Part shown: piece by piece, positions 37,018 to 45,548 of the stretch
Position numbering within the stretch: position 1 is the first letter of the stretch
How the letters are laid out: the number at the start of each line of letters is the position of its first letter
DNA from: Kozakia baliensis
GTDB taxonomy: Bacteria > Pseudomonadota > Alphaproteobacteria > Acetobacterales > Acetobacteraceae
Direction of reading: 5' to 3'
Assembly (NCBI RefSeq): GCF_001787335.1
Contig: NZ_CP014674.1
Coordinates: 2,548,501 to 2,612,500, forward strand
Length of the DNA: 64,000 nt
Position numbers and translations under genes: made by a program
The notes under the pieces: generated by a model
What the model was told of the DNA's origin: nothing
Database searches by the model: none
The model's input: only the letters and a program-made list of their open reading frames with translations

Positions 37018-37716
37018 ATGATCGACCGTCGCATATTTAACAGCCTTGGGGGTGCCAACCACGGCTGGCTCGACGCCAAACACCATTTCTCGTTCGCTAG
37101 CTATTATGACTCTGCTCGCATGGGGTGGGGAGACATCCGAGTGTGGAACGATGACACGATCGCTGCCGGTACCGGCTTTCCGCCGCACCCGCACGCCAAC
37201 ATGGAGATCATCACCTATGTCCGCGAAGGCGCGATCACCCATCAGGATAGTCTGGGCAATATCGGCCGCACGGAGGCTGGTGATGTGCAGGTAATGAGCG
37301 CCGGATCAGGTGTTCGCCATTCGGAATACAACCGTGAATCCGGCACGACCCGCATCTTCCAAATCTGGATCGAACCCAAGACGCGTGGCGGGCCGCCATC
37401 ATGGGGTGCAAAACCTTTCCCTAGGGGCGAGCGTTCAGGACGGTTCGTGACGCTCGCCAGCGGCTTCGCCGAGGATGACGACGCGCTGCCGATTCGTACT
37501 GATGCCCGCGTCGTTGCGGCGACGCTCAGGGCCGGAGAAACCGCCGAGTATGCACTCGGCGCCGATCGCCATGGCTATCTCGTGCCCGCCCTTGGCACGA
37601 TTGAGGTCAACGGCACGCGCCTGGAGACCCGCGACGGCGCCGCCATCGCCGATGAAGCAGTGCTGCGCGTTACGGCGATTGAGGATGCCGAAATCGTTCT
37701 CGTCGATGCCGCCTGA
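37018..37716 (+). CDS. Pirin-family protein
   Basis: A 232-residue bicupin. The metal site of the N-terminal cupin is seen in FPPHPHANMEIITYVREG (two His and the Glu) and HSEYNRES (third His). Bacterial pirins of this type include quercetin dioxygenases and regulators of redox enzymes; neither can be assigned. AAGGAG lies before the ATG. It is the first gene of a cluster facing away from the LysR gene, and is intact while the next two genes are broken. Confidence 0.9.
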   Translation: MIDRRIFNSLGGANHGWLDAKHHFSFASYYDSARMGWGDIRVWNDDTIAAGTGFPPHPHANMEIITYVREGAITHQDSLGNIGRTEAGDVQVMSAGSGVRHSEYNRESGTTRIFQIWIEPKTRGGPPSWGAKPFPRGERSGRFVTLASGFAEDDDALPIRTDARVVAATLRAGETAEYALGADRHGYLVPALGTIEVNGTRLETRDGAAIADEAVLRVTAIEDAEIVLVDAA

Positions 37717-37756
37717 TCCTTACGTCACAACTTGGATGCAGAGAGGAATCTTCCCC

Positions 37757-38584
37757 ATGCCGACTATCACCTCCCCCGATGGAACCGAAATCTTCTACAA
37801 GGACTGAGGCGCGAAGGATGCACCGGTCGTCATGTTCCACCATGGCTGGCCGCTTAGTTCGGATGATTGGGACGCGCAAATGATGTTCTTCGTCCAGAAG
37901 GGCTATCGCGTCATCGCTCATGATCGTCGCGGCCACGGACGCTCGACCCAGTCGGCGGCCGGCCATGACATGGACACCTATGTTGCCGACGTGATTGTCC
38001 TGACCGATACGCTGGATCTAAAGGATGCCGTCCATGTCGGGCACTCGACCGGCGGCGGCGAGGTCGCGCGTTACGTCGCCCGCGCCAAGCCCGGCCGGGT
38101 CCACAAAGCTGTGCTGGTCAGCGCGGTGGCGCCGATCATGGTCAAAACCGATACCAATCCAAACGGCGTGCCGATGGATGTGTTTGACATGGTGCGCACA
38201 CAGACCGCCACGAACCGCTCGCAATTTTACTACGATTTCACCCTGCCTTTTTTCGGCTATAACCGCGAGGGCGCGGAGGTGAAAGAAGCGGTGCGGCTGA
38301 ACTGGTGGCGGCAGGGAATGATGGGTTCGGCCCTTGCCCATACGCTGGGCATCAAGGCGTTCTCCGAAACGGACTTCACAAATGACCTGAAGGCAATCAA
38401 GGTGCCGACGCTGGTGATGCATGGCGAGGACGATCAGGTTGTGCCGTTCGCCACCACAGGCAAGGTGTCGGCCGCGATTGTGCGGGGAGCGAAACTCGTC
38501 GCCTATCCCGGCTTTCCGCACGGCATGCCGGTGACGCATGCGGAACAGATCAACGCCGATCTGCTGGCGTTCATCAAAGGCTGA
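37757..38584 (+). pseudogene. Alpha/beta hydrolase (haloperoxidase-like) gene with an in-frame TGA
   Basis: Starts MPTITSPDGTEIFYKD, then TGA at 37805-37807 (codon 17), and goes on in the same frame as GAKDAPVVMFHHGWPLSSDD. Relatives carry Trp (YKDWG) at that point, so TGG has become TGA. The rest is whole: nucleophile Ser in GHSTGGG, Asp in HGEDDQVV, His in FPHGMP. A restart at ATG 37832 would lack the first 25 residues, including the first strand. The product was a cofactor-free haloperoxidase or esterase. Confidence 0.85.
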
Positions 38585-38656
38585 ACCGGGAACGAGGCGC
38601 GGGACAGTCGCTCGTCTCGCGCACCCTGTTCGATACTGACGCCAAAGGAGGACGCC

Positions 38657-39246
38657 ATGAGCGACCGCATTCTGATTTTCTACGGCTCCTACCGGTCTGA
38701 CAGACAGGGCATCCGCCTCGCCGAATGGCTGGTCCGTGCGTATGCTGACCGAGGTATGCAAGCCGAACTGATCGACGCCAAGGTCATCGACCTTCCTATT
38801 CTCGATCGCATGACAAGGAATATCGCAACGGCGAGGCGCCCCGCGCGCTGGAGGCGATGGCAGAAAAGATCAAAGGTGCCGATGCCTTCGTATTCGTCAC
38901 GGGCGAATATAACTGGAGCGTGCAGCCCGGACTGAAAAACTTGACCGATCACTTCCTTGAAGAATGGTATTGGCGTCCGGCGGCGATCGTCAGCTACTCG
39001 GCGGGACGCTTCGCCGGCGCGCGTGCCGGGTTCGCCTGGCACGGCATCCTTTCCGAGATGGGAATGGTGGTAATCTCCAGTATGCTTGCCGTCGGCGGCA
39101 TCGGTCAGGCGTTCGATGCCGCCGGAGAACCGGCGGGAGAGAGCGGTGCCGCGCTCACCCGCTCTTTTCCGCGTTTCGCAGCCGATCTCGCCTGGTGGAC
39201 CGAAGCCGCTCGCGTCCAGCGTGGTCGGGCTCCGCCTCCTTATTGA
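38657..39246 (+). pseudogene. NADPH-dependent FMN reductase gene with a 1-nt deletion
   Basis: The first part (SDRILIFYGSYRSDRQGIRLAEWL) is the flavodoxin-like start of NADPH:FMN/quinone reductases. After LPILDRM the expected codon TAC has lost its T (just after 38812): the text reads ATGACAAGG instead of ATGTACAAGG. Putting a base back restores KEYRNGEAPRALEAMAEKIK and the rest (FVTGEYNWSVQPGLKNLTDH, FMN-binding). The second half is open from 38857. Thus two neighbouring cluster genes carry separate inactivating changes. Confidence 0.85.
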
Positions 39247-39415
39247 CTGGATAGAAAGCGTCTCCGGTGTCGTTTATCGCGGCAACTGGCACTAACTGCC
39301 GAACTTTTGGAAACGATGCTTTTCTATCGTTTCCATATAATACTTCGTACGATCATCATAACGTTCCTTTCAGCGGTGAACGACATCCGCGCCATAAAGA
39401 TAAAGGAACCATCAT

Positions 39416-39844
39416 ATGAACCACATTCTTTCTCGCGACATGGCTCTTTTGATCGCCCGTGTCGCGATTTCTTTGCTTTTCATCATTATGGGGTGGAGCA
39501 AAGCTGCTGACTTCGCGGGAGCCGTCGGCTTCATGGCTCAAACCGGCGCGCCATTTCCGTGGATTTCGGCATTGACTGCGATCGTGGTCGAACTCGGTAT
39601 CGGACTTGCGTTGATGCTTGGCACGATGGTGACGCCACTAGCACTCGTTCTTGCCGTCTACACTGTGGTGACCGGGCTGATCGGGCACCATTTCTGGACC
39701 TATGGCCCGGGCATGCTGCGCTACGACATGACCATCCATTTCTACAAGAATATCTCGATCGCAGGTGGCCTACTGGTCCTCGCCGTCGCAGGCCCTGGAC
39801 GATATGCTGTTTCGCTTACGCGCAACCATTTCAAGTCTGCCTGA
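39416..39844 (+). CDS. DoxX-family membrane protein
   Basis: A 142-residue inner-membrane protein with four hydrophobic helices (ALLIARVAISLLFIIMGWSKA, WISALTAIVVELGIGLALML, VTPLALVLAVYTVVTGLIGHHF, ISIAGGLLVLAVAGPG). DoxX proteins are linked with thiol/redox stress and quinone-linked electron flow. It seems intact and closes the LysR-linked cluster. The IS1182-type element begins 87 bp later. Confidence 0.85.
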   Translation: MNHILSRDMALLIARVAISLLFIIMGWSKAADFAGAVGFMAQTGAPFPWISALTAIVVELGIGLALMLGTMVTPLALVLAVYTVVTGLIGHHFWTYGPGMLRYDMTIHFYKNISIAGGLLVLAVAGPGRYAVSLTRNHFKSA

Positions 39845-39926
39845 TCTTTCAACAGAAGCGGCATACTGTCGGCGACCTGGTGTCTTCTTCCGGGACGCCC
39901 ATGCTTTGCAATGAATGTCCGAGATG

Positions 39927-41460
39927 AGGCAATTCTGTTGAAAAAGTCGCTTGCTGTGTCGGGCGGATAGGATCATGTGAGGAGCTTGATGCGCCTATCT
40001 TCTTCAGGTGGTCCTCTGGAAGGAGCTGACTGGCATCAGCTTTGCCATTTTACGCAGGTTCTGGACGGTTGCGGCGAGGAGGAATTCATCTCTGGCACCA
40101 TTTGGACCTCGTAATCGCAGTCGATCCAGTTTGAGTATCCGTTTGAGATGCGCGAACAGCATCTCGACCTTTTTCCTCTGCCTTCGTGATGTCACGTAAG
40201 CATCGGTTTGGGCGATATCCCGTGCCATATCGCGAGCGCCTTCATGCACGGACCGCATGATCTTGCGGGCGGGTATATTCGGTGTGCAGCGCTGCCGGAA
40301 TTCACATCCACTGCAGTCCTTCACGCGGGCTCGGTAACGAATGAAGCCATCCTTGTCGACAAGGGAACGGGGTCTTGTGAAGTTGCGATTGGATGTGCGG
40401 AGCTGAAGACCACCCGGGCAGGTATAAAAGTCATTCTCATGATCGAATGTGAAATCAGACCGTGCAAACGTCCCGTCGTTGCGAGCTGACTTATCAAACA
40501 CAGGAATATGCGGTTCGATCCCTTTGTCCTCTACCAGCCATGCGAGGTTTGCGGCGTCGCCATAAGCACCGTCCGCAGCCAAGCGTTCGGGCCATAAGCC
40601 AAAGGTCTGCTGTACCCGTTCAATCATGCGACGTTGTGCTGTAACTTCCGCCTGACGCACTGATGTGGTGACCTCAACATCGACAATAACGGCATGCCTG
40701 AGGTCGATCAGATAATTGGTGCTGTATGAAAAGAAAGCCTGATTGGGCGTGGCTGCAGAATACCGTGCCGCAGGATCTGTGGGAGATAGCCTTTTGGGGA
40801 CAACGGGTGTCGACGCACCGAATGCGGCATCGTCAAGAACGGCAAGATATTCTTTTACGGCACGCCCTGCCGCATCAGGAGGAAGGCCTTCGTCTCCCGG
40901 CGCAGCCCGCTGTCGATTGGCATCCGCCCGGATCAGGCTGGCGTCGACGGCAAAACCTTCCCCACCGACCAGGCCCGTCTCGATACAGCGCCGGACGGTC
41001 ATTTCGAACACTTCGCGCAGAAGGTTGCTCTCACGGAAACGGCCATGTCGGTTTTTTGAAAATGTGGAGTGGTCAGGAACAGTCCCATCCAGACCCAACT
41101 GGCAGAACCATCGATAAGCGAGGTTCAGATGCACTTCTTCGCACAGGCGTCGTTCAGAACGGATGCCCATGCAATAGCCGATCAGCAGCATCCGAATGAG
41201 GAGTTCTGGATCAATCGAGGGATATCCCATCAGGCTGTAAAATGGGCGAAGGTGTTCTCGAATTCCGGAGAAATCCATCAGCCGATCAATGGATCGGAGC
41301 AGATGATTGTCTGGTACATGCTGCTCCAGGCTGAACCCGTAAAACAGGGCTTCCTGAACCCCGGTTCGTTCACCCATCATCCCCGATACTCCTTGATTGA
41401 TGACGACTGAATCAGGAAGCCATGATTATTTCAAGAGCGACTTTTTCAACAGAATTAGGC
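39927..41460. mobile_element. IS1182-type insertion sequence with AGGC target duplication
   Basis: The element proper is 39931-41456, with inverted ends reading AATTCTGTTGAAAAAGTCGC. AGGC stands just before (39927-39930) and just after it (41457-41460), a 4-bp target duplication that shows a simple, fairly recent insertion. It carries one complete transposase gene on the minus strand. Confidence 0.85.
40004..41380 (-). CDS. IS1182-family transposase
   Basis: A 458-residue DDE transposase, intact. It starts MMGERTGVQEALFYGFSLEQH. The catalytic region is in GEGFAVDASLIRADANRQR, LAADGAYGDAANLAWLVED (second Asp) and RRQRKKVEMLFAHLKRILKLDRLRLRG (Glu). Four cysteines (DCSGCEFRQRC) form the small zinc-type motif common in this family. 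It fills nearly the whole element. Confidence 0.92.
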   Translation of the reverse strand: MMGERTGVQEALFYGFSLEQHVPDNHLLRSIDRLMDFSGIREHLRPFYSLMGYPSIDPELLIRMLLIGYCMGIRSERRLCEEVHLNLAYRWFCQLGLDGTVPDHSTFSKNRHGRFRESNLLREVFEMTVRRCIETGLVGGEGFAVDASLIRADANRQRAAPGDEGLPPDAAGRAVKEYLAVLDDAAFGASTPVVPKRLSPTDPAARYSAATPNQAFFSYSTNYLIDLRHAVIVDVEVTTSVRQAEVTAQRRMIERVQQTFGLWPERLAADGAYGDAANLAWLVEDKGIEPHIPVFDKSARNDGTFARSDFTFDHENDFYTCPGGLQLRTSNRNFTRPRSLVDKDGFIRYRARVKDCSGCEFRQRCTPNIPARKIMRSVHEGARDMARDIAQTDAYVTSRRQRKKVEMLFAHLKRILKLDRLRLRGPNGARDEFLLAATVQNLRKMAKLMPVSSFQRTT

Positions 41461-41558
41461 GAAAGCAGCCTGTCTGCACCGCTCACGTTGAGCGGACATC
41501 TGGTTGGGGGGATATCTGAATATTTGCCTTAGTAAGCAGATATGACGACAGCAGATGG

Positions 41559-42804
41559 TGTGGATGGCTCCTGCTCACGGCATCTGAGTGCCAAAGTGTG
41601 AGAAGCTGTCGCGAGGATCTCACGAGCAAAGGAGCCACCCGTCATGGAGATTACCACGATCGGCCTCGATCTGGCGAAGAACGTGTTCCAGGTTCACGGC
41701 GTGGACGCGACTGGCAAGGTCGTGGTCCGCAAAGCGCTGAGGCGTGTGCAGATGATATCTTTCTTCACGAAGCTGGCGCCATGCCTGATTGGAATGGAGG
41801 CGTGCGGGACGTCGCATCACTGGGCGCGCGAGCAACAGGCGGCGCTGTTCCTGCACCGGACGCGTAGTCTGCTCGTGAAGCAACGCACGCAATTGATAAA
41901 CATGATGCGCGGCCAACTCGCGGAATTCGGTGTCGATATTCCCAAAGGTCTGGAGCGGGCCCTGACCATGGCGCGCCAAATCATCGACGGCGAGGCTGCC
42001 ATAGACCTTCCGTCCTATGGCGTGAAAATGCTGGCGATCCTGTGTCGGCAGGCCCTGGCGACCCATGTGCAAATCCGTGAAATTGACCGCGAATTGCAGA
42101 AGCTCGAGCGTTCAAACGAGATGGCGCGTCGTCTGGCCACGATCCCCGGCATCGGCCCGATCGGCGCGACAGCATTCGCCGCGGCAGTGACCGACCCCGC
42201 GCAGTTCAGGTCTGGTCGCCAGTTTGCGGCGTGGCTCGGGCTGACGCCGCTGCAAAACTCGAGTGGTGGCAAGGAGCGTCACGGACGGATCAGCAAGATG
42301 GGCGATCAATATTTGCGGCGCCTGCTGGTGATCGGAGCGACCGCGATGGTGCGACAATTCAAAATGCGACCGGAAAAGACACCGCCGCAGGTCGCTGCAC
42401 TGCTGGCCCGCAAGCCGGTTCGGGTGGCGACTGTCGCCATGGCGAACAAGATGGCGCGGATCGTCTGGGCTCTCATGGCGCGCGGCGAAACGTATCGCGT
42501 CGGCCACATGCCGGCGTTGGCCGCCTGAGGGCGAACGGAAAACAGAGAGATCGGCCGGTTGACCCCGGCTGAAGGAGGTTGCGGGAGCGACGCGACGTGA
42601 TGGCAAAACCGGTCAGGCCGGGAACAGGGACAACCCACCTAATGTCCGAGGCGTCACAGCCTGATTAGCAGAATGGGACCTTGTTCGCGGACTCCATCAG
42701 GGCCAGCAGTCTTTTGAGCGACTGCATCAACAGGCCGAACAGAAGACGGCTCCCGACCAACGCCAGAACGTCACTTTTCTCTTGCAACGCAGGAGCCATC
42801 CACA
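41559..42804. mobile_element. IS110-family (IS1111-like) element with internal transposase deletion
   Basis: A perfect 16-bp inverted pair, TGTGGATGGCTCCTGC at 41559-41574 and its complement at 42789-42804, marks the subterminal ends typical of the IS1111 branch. The transposase gene lies between, with about 260 bp of non-coding DNA after it, where a guide RNA would be expected. The outermost bases cannot be fixed. Confidence 0.7.
41644..42528 (+). CDS. IS110-family transposase, internally deleted
   Basis: 294 residues; relatives have about 340. The start (EITTIGLDLAKNVFQVHG, first Asp) and the Glu of GMEACG are present, then HHWARE runs straight into QQAALFLHRTRSLLVKQRTQ. In relatives about 45 residues, with the KNDAADAEA motif that supplies the DxxD pair of the DEDD site, lie between two ARE/REQ-like points. 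The deletion keeps the frame. The C-terminal Tnp_2 domain (TIPGIGPIGATAFAAAV) is whole. The enzyme should be inactive. Confidence 0.85.
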   Translation: MEITTIGLDLAKNVFQVHGVDATGKVVVRKALRRVQMISFFTKLAPCLIGMEACGTSHHWAREQQAALFLHRTRSLLVKQRTQLINMMRGQLAEFGVDIPKGLERALTMARQIIDGEAAIDLPSYGVKMLAILCRQALATHVQIREIDRELQKLERSNEMARRLATIPGIGPIGATAFAAAVTDPAQFRSGRQFAAWLGLTPLQNSSGGKERHGRISKMGDQYLRRLLVIGATAMVRQFKMRPEKTPPQVAALLARKPVRVATVAMANKMARIVWALMARGETYRVGHMPALAA

Positions 42805-42821
42805 GAAGGAGCCATCCACAG
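42791..42821 (+). repeat. Tandem 15-bp repeat at the right end of the IS1111-like element
   Basis: AGGAGCCATCCACAG occurs at 42791-42805 and again at 42807-42821, one base apart. The first copy overlaps the right inverted repeat of the element, so the second may be a duplicated end. Confidence 0.75.
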
Positions 42822-42923
42822 AGGACATGAACCGGGTAAGCCAGCCAATCTCGGCTGCATTTTGATATACTAAAAAGAATATCCGTGCTATTAAGTGACC
42901 ATTTTAATGGTTAGGAGCGCGGT

Positions 42924-43166
42924 ATGCAAACTGTGAATTTGGTAGATGCAAAAGCCCACCTCAGTCGTCTGGTTGATCAAGCAATGCAGGGCGAGCCTGT
43001 TCGTATTATGCGTCGGGGAAAGGTTATTGCACAGATCAACAGGATTACACGCGAGCGCAAACCTGTTGATTTGAATGCTCTGCGCTCTTTAACGACAAAC
43101 ATGACACCTCAGACAGTGCCCGCTAGAGATATGATACGGGATATGCGCGACAAGGCACGATATTGA
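42924..43166 (+). CDS. Phd/YefM-type antitoxin (VapB-like)
   Basis: An 80-residue DNA-binding antitoxin. The N-terminal Phd/YefM fold is seen in MQTVNLVDAKAHLSRLVDQAMQGEPVRIMRRGKVIAQI; the C-terminal 30 residues are the toxin-binding tail. It is followed by the PIN toxin, whose TTG start overlaps this stop (TTGA). It should repress its own promoter in the AT-rich 42860-42920 stretch. It is one of the few undamaged gene pairs between the two inverted IS copies. Confidence 0.88.
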   Translation: MQTVNLVDAKAHLSRLVDQAMQGEPVRIMRRGKVIAQINRITRERKPVDLNALRSLTTNMTPQTVPARDMIRDMRDKARY

Positions 43167-43588
43167 GCGTCTATATCGATACATCTGTTCTGGTCGCAGC
43201 GCTGACCAACGAGGCAGAGACAGATCGGATGCAGTCGTGGCTCGCCAGACAAGCCCCTGAAGATCTGTTCATCAGTGACTGGGTTGCTACTGAATTTTCT
43301 TCAGCACTTTCAATCAAGCTACGGACGGCACAGATCACAGTTACCGATCGGGCAAATGCTTTAGCCCTATTTACCCGCCTTTCCGCTGAGAGCTTTGAGG
43401 TTCTGCCCGTAACCACTCAGCAGTTCAGAACGGCAGCTCGCTTCTCGGATCAATATACTTTGGGACTACGTGCAGGTGATGCTTTACATCTCGCAGTCTG
43501 CGCGGATCATGGAGCGACGTTATGCACTCTGGATCGACGCCTCGCAGAGGCAGGGCCTCAAGTCGGCCTCAGGACAGAATTACTATAA
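43163..43588 (+). CDS. PIN-domain toxin (VapC-like ribonuclease)
   Basis: A 141-residue VapC-type toxin, a Mg-dependent RNase that acts on tRNA or rRNA when free of its antitoxin. The four acidic PIN residues are visible: Asp6 (VYIDTSVLVAA), Glu in SDWVATEFSSAL, Asp in LRAGDALHLA and Asp in LCTLDRRLAEA. The start is TTG at 43163, overlapping the antitoxin stop, so toxin translation depends on antitoxin translation. It appears functional. Confidence 0.88.
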   Translation: MSVYIDTSVLVAALTNEAETDRMQSWLARQAPEDLFISDWVATEFSSALSIKLRTAQITVTDRANALALFTRLSAESFEVLPVTTQQFRTAARFSDQYTLGLRAGDALHLAVCADHGATLCTLDRRLAEAGPQVGLRTELL

Positions 43589-43711
43589 TTTGTCAGCTGT
43601 TGGGGATTCTAGTCGGTCTGCTTTGTGATGGGCTGCGTGCAAAAGTAGACGCCGCGCGACCCTTCCATGTGCAATCTCATGTCTCTGGTGGCTGAGACGA
43701 TCGCATGATTG

Positions 43712-43876
43712 TGTCCCGTGCTTTCACGATCGAAGCGCAAATCATCGTCGATATAAGAAAATTTTCTGCTTTTGCGTGCGTCGGCCAGCATGATCCGCGC
43801 CGCATCTGCCAAAGCGTGGAGCGATCCCGCACCCTTGAGCACGAACTGCACCGGCATACCCGACGAGCCGGATAGC
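43712..43876 (-). pseudogene. Fragment of an RND efflux transporter
   Basis: About 55 residues, SGSSGMPVQFVLKGAGSLHALADAARIMLADARKSRKFSYIDDDLRFDR, match one periplasmic porter subdomain of AcrB/MexB-like pumps (which would have over 1,000 residues). The frame before and after is not RND-like: what follows (STGHNHAIVSATRDMRL) joins unrelated DNA. It is an isolated relic. Confidence 0.65.
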
Positions 43877-44106
43877 CGAAATTAGATGCCAGAAGAGTGC
43901 CAACCGAGACGTTTTTCAATACAATCACACTTGAGCTAAAAGCTGCCGATAACCGACATAAGGCGCAAGCTGTCCCTTTCCCCGTTACCTGACATGCAGA
44001 AAATAACGCCGGTCCAAAAGGACCGAAGGCAGTGGCGTGCTGCTGCCCAGCGCATGCGGTGTTCGTCGGCATAGCTGGCCCGCATCTCTTTCTCCGACAG
44101 CTTCGT

Positions 44107-44290
44107 CTATTGTTTTTGAAGAACGGTGGCCGTCACGACCTGATGAGGAGTAAAGCCAAGCGACTGATATAATGCGATGGCAGCTTTATTGTCGGAGTAA
44201 GTGTGGAGGAAAGGCGTCTCGCCTCGATCCAGAATACGATGGGCGACAATACGCATGAGAAATCCAGCATATCCGCGTCCTCGATAGTGA
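44107..44290 (-). pseudogene. C-terminal fragment of a GNAT acetyltransferase
   Basis: Read on the minus strand: LPHYRGRGYAGFLMRIVAHR (acetyl-CoA loop RGRGYAG), then ILDRGETPFLHTYSDNKAAIALYQSLGFTP, the standard end of GNAT enzymes, and a stop at 44107-44109. The N-terminal half is missing; the piece is cut where the mutS fragment starts on the other strand. Confidence 0.75.
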
Positions 44291-44940
44291 GGGAGCTTTG
44301 CTGCATGTTCTCGATCGGAGCGTCACCGCTGCGGGAACACGCTTGTTGGTGCGTCAGCTTGCCACCCCGCTGGCCAATCCGAAGCAAATCCGACGCCGTC
44401 TGAGCCTGGTGCGGTATTTCGTGGAAAATTCGCGACAACGCGGTGACTGCCGGGAGGCGCTTGGCGCCATGCCGGACGTTCTGCGCGCGACCGGACGTTT
44501 GTCCCTTGGTAAAGCTACGCCGCTCGATCTGGGTGCCATTCGCGACGCCCTGGGACAGGCATGGACACTCACCGAAATTCTGCCGCCGGTCGTCGCCGTG
44601 GTGTCCGGACTCAAGCCGATCGTGAGGGATCTCGAACACATGCGTCAAGGCGATGCTTCGGCGTTGCGTGAGACGCTACGGCGCGCCCTTACTGTGCAAC
44701 CGGAACGAGACATTGCCGGCTTCGTCAAATCGGCGTTAGATTGCGAGTTGGACGAGGCGCGCACGGCGCGCGACGAGGTCGCTGAGGCGTTGACGCAGTT
44801 CCAGGCGCAATTGGTCGAACAGACCGGTGTTCGTTCCCTCAAGATCCGGCGCAACGCGCTGATCGGTTTTCACATCGAAGTCTCGGCCGCCCAGGCGTCC
44901 GGGCTGGCGTCTCCCTTCGTGCTGCGGCAGGGATTGGCCG
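44289..44940 (+). pseudogene. mutS: Internal fragment of mutS
   Basis: About 217 residues of the MutS core/lever region: GSLLHVLDRSVTAAGTRLLVRQLATPL at the start, LKIRRNALIGFHIEVSAAQA and FVLRQGLAG at the end. The N-terminal mismatch-binding domain and the C-terminal ATPase are absent. The frame is cleanly open but has no gene start, and joins a toxin-like sequence at 44940/44941. A complete mutS must exist elsewhere if the organism is repair-proficient. Confidence 0.85.
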
Positions 44941-45462
44941 GATGATTACAAGAACAATGGCATCGTCTGGAATGACGGAGGTGGTGGCAACGGCCCATCA
45001 CAGCAGGGCGCACCTTACGAAGCCTATGTCCAGCAGAAGCTCAATGGCGGCAGTCCGAACGGCGACTATATCTGGTTGCAGGATCACAAGGGCAACTGGA
45101 TGACCTTCGATCACTGGAATCGTGAAGGTCGCGTCGCCGTCAGCGACAAGGTCGTCAACACAAACCGCATATCGCTTCAGCTTCATCCCGAACGGATCAA
45201 ATACCGCATCTGGGCCGATATCAAAGAGATGGCGATGAAATACACCAGAGATGCAAGTCGTGAGTGAACATCGCAATCGATCGAGTTCTCACAATCTGAT
45301 ATCGAATCCTACAAATTCGAATTGGGCGTTCGCGCGGGGACAACCACCGATGAACAATGGAAGCAGATTTGCGAGGCCTATTACGGCGCGGCCGACCGAA
45401 TGTCGAGCTATGAACGTAACGGATACAAGCCTCTTACGTTTGAGATCGATGCCATTTCATGA
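44941..45462 (+). pseudogene. Orphan C-terminal toxin domain of a polymorphic (CdiA/Rhs-type) toxin, with an in-frame TGA
   Basis: About 170 residues in one frame: GAPYEAYVQQKLNGGSPNGD, then WMTFDHWNREGRVAVSDKVVNT, and after a TGA at 45265-45267, SDIESYKFELGVRAGTTTDE and a stop at 45460-45462. The pattern G-x-PYE-x-Y, TFD, A-S-x-K...T and the ending EL-x-V-RAGTT is that of nuclease-type C-terminal toxin domains of contact-dependent or polymorphic toxin systems. The delivery part is missing, since the frame joins mutS. The TGA makes it a relic. Family assignment is from memory of the pattern. Confidence 0.6.
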
Positions 45463-45548
45463 ATAATCCTCATCTTACACCCGAACTGATCCGCTGGCTC
45501 CATACGAAAAACGCCCTCCTGGCGTTGACGCCGAAATACATTTCTATC
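45459..45548 (+). pseudogene. Start of a putative immunity gene, cut by an IS5-type element
   Basis: ATG at 45459 overlaps the toxin stop (ATGA), the usual toxin-immunity spacing. About 30 residues (MNNPHLTPELIRWLHTKNAL and on to YISIQ) are kept before the frame enters the IS5-type end near 45549. The gene family is not recognised; the role is inferred from position. Confidence 0.5.
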
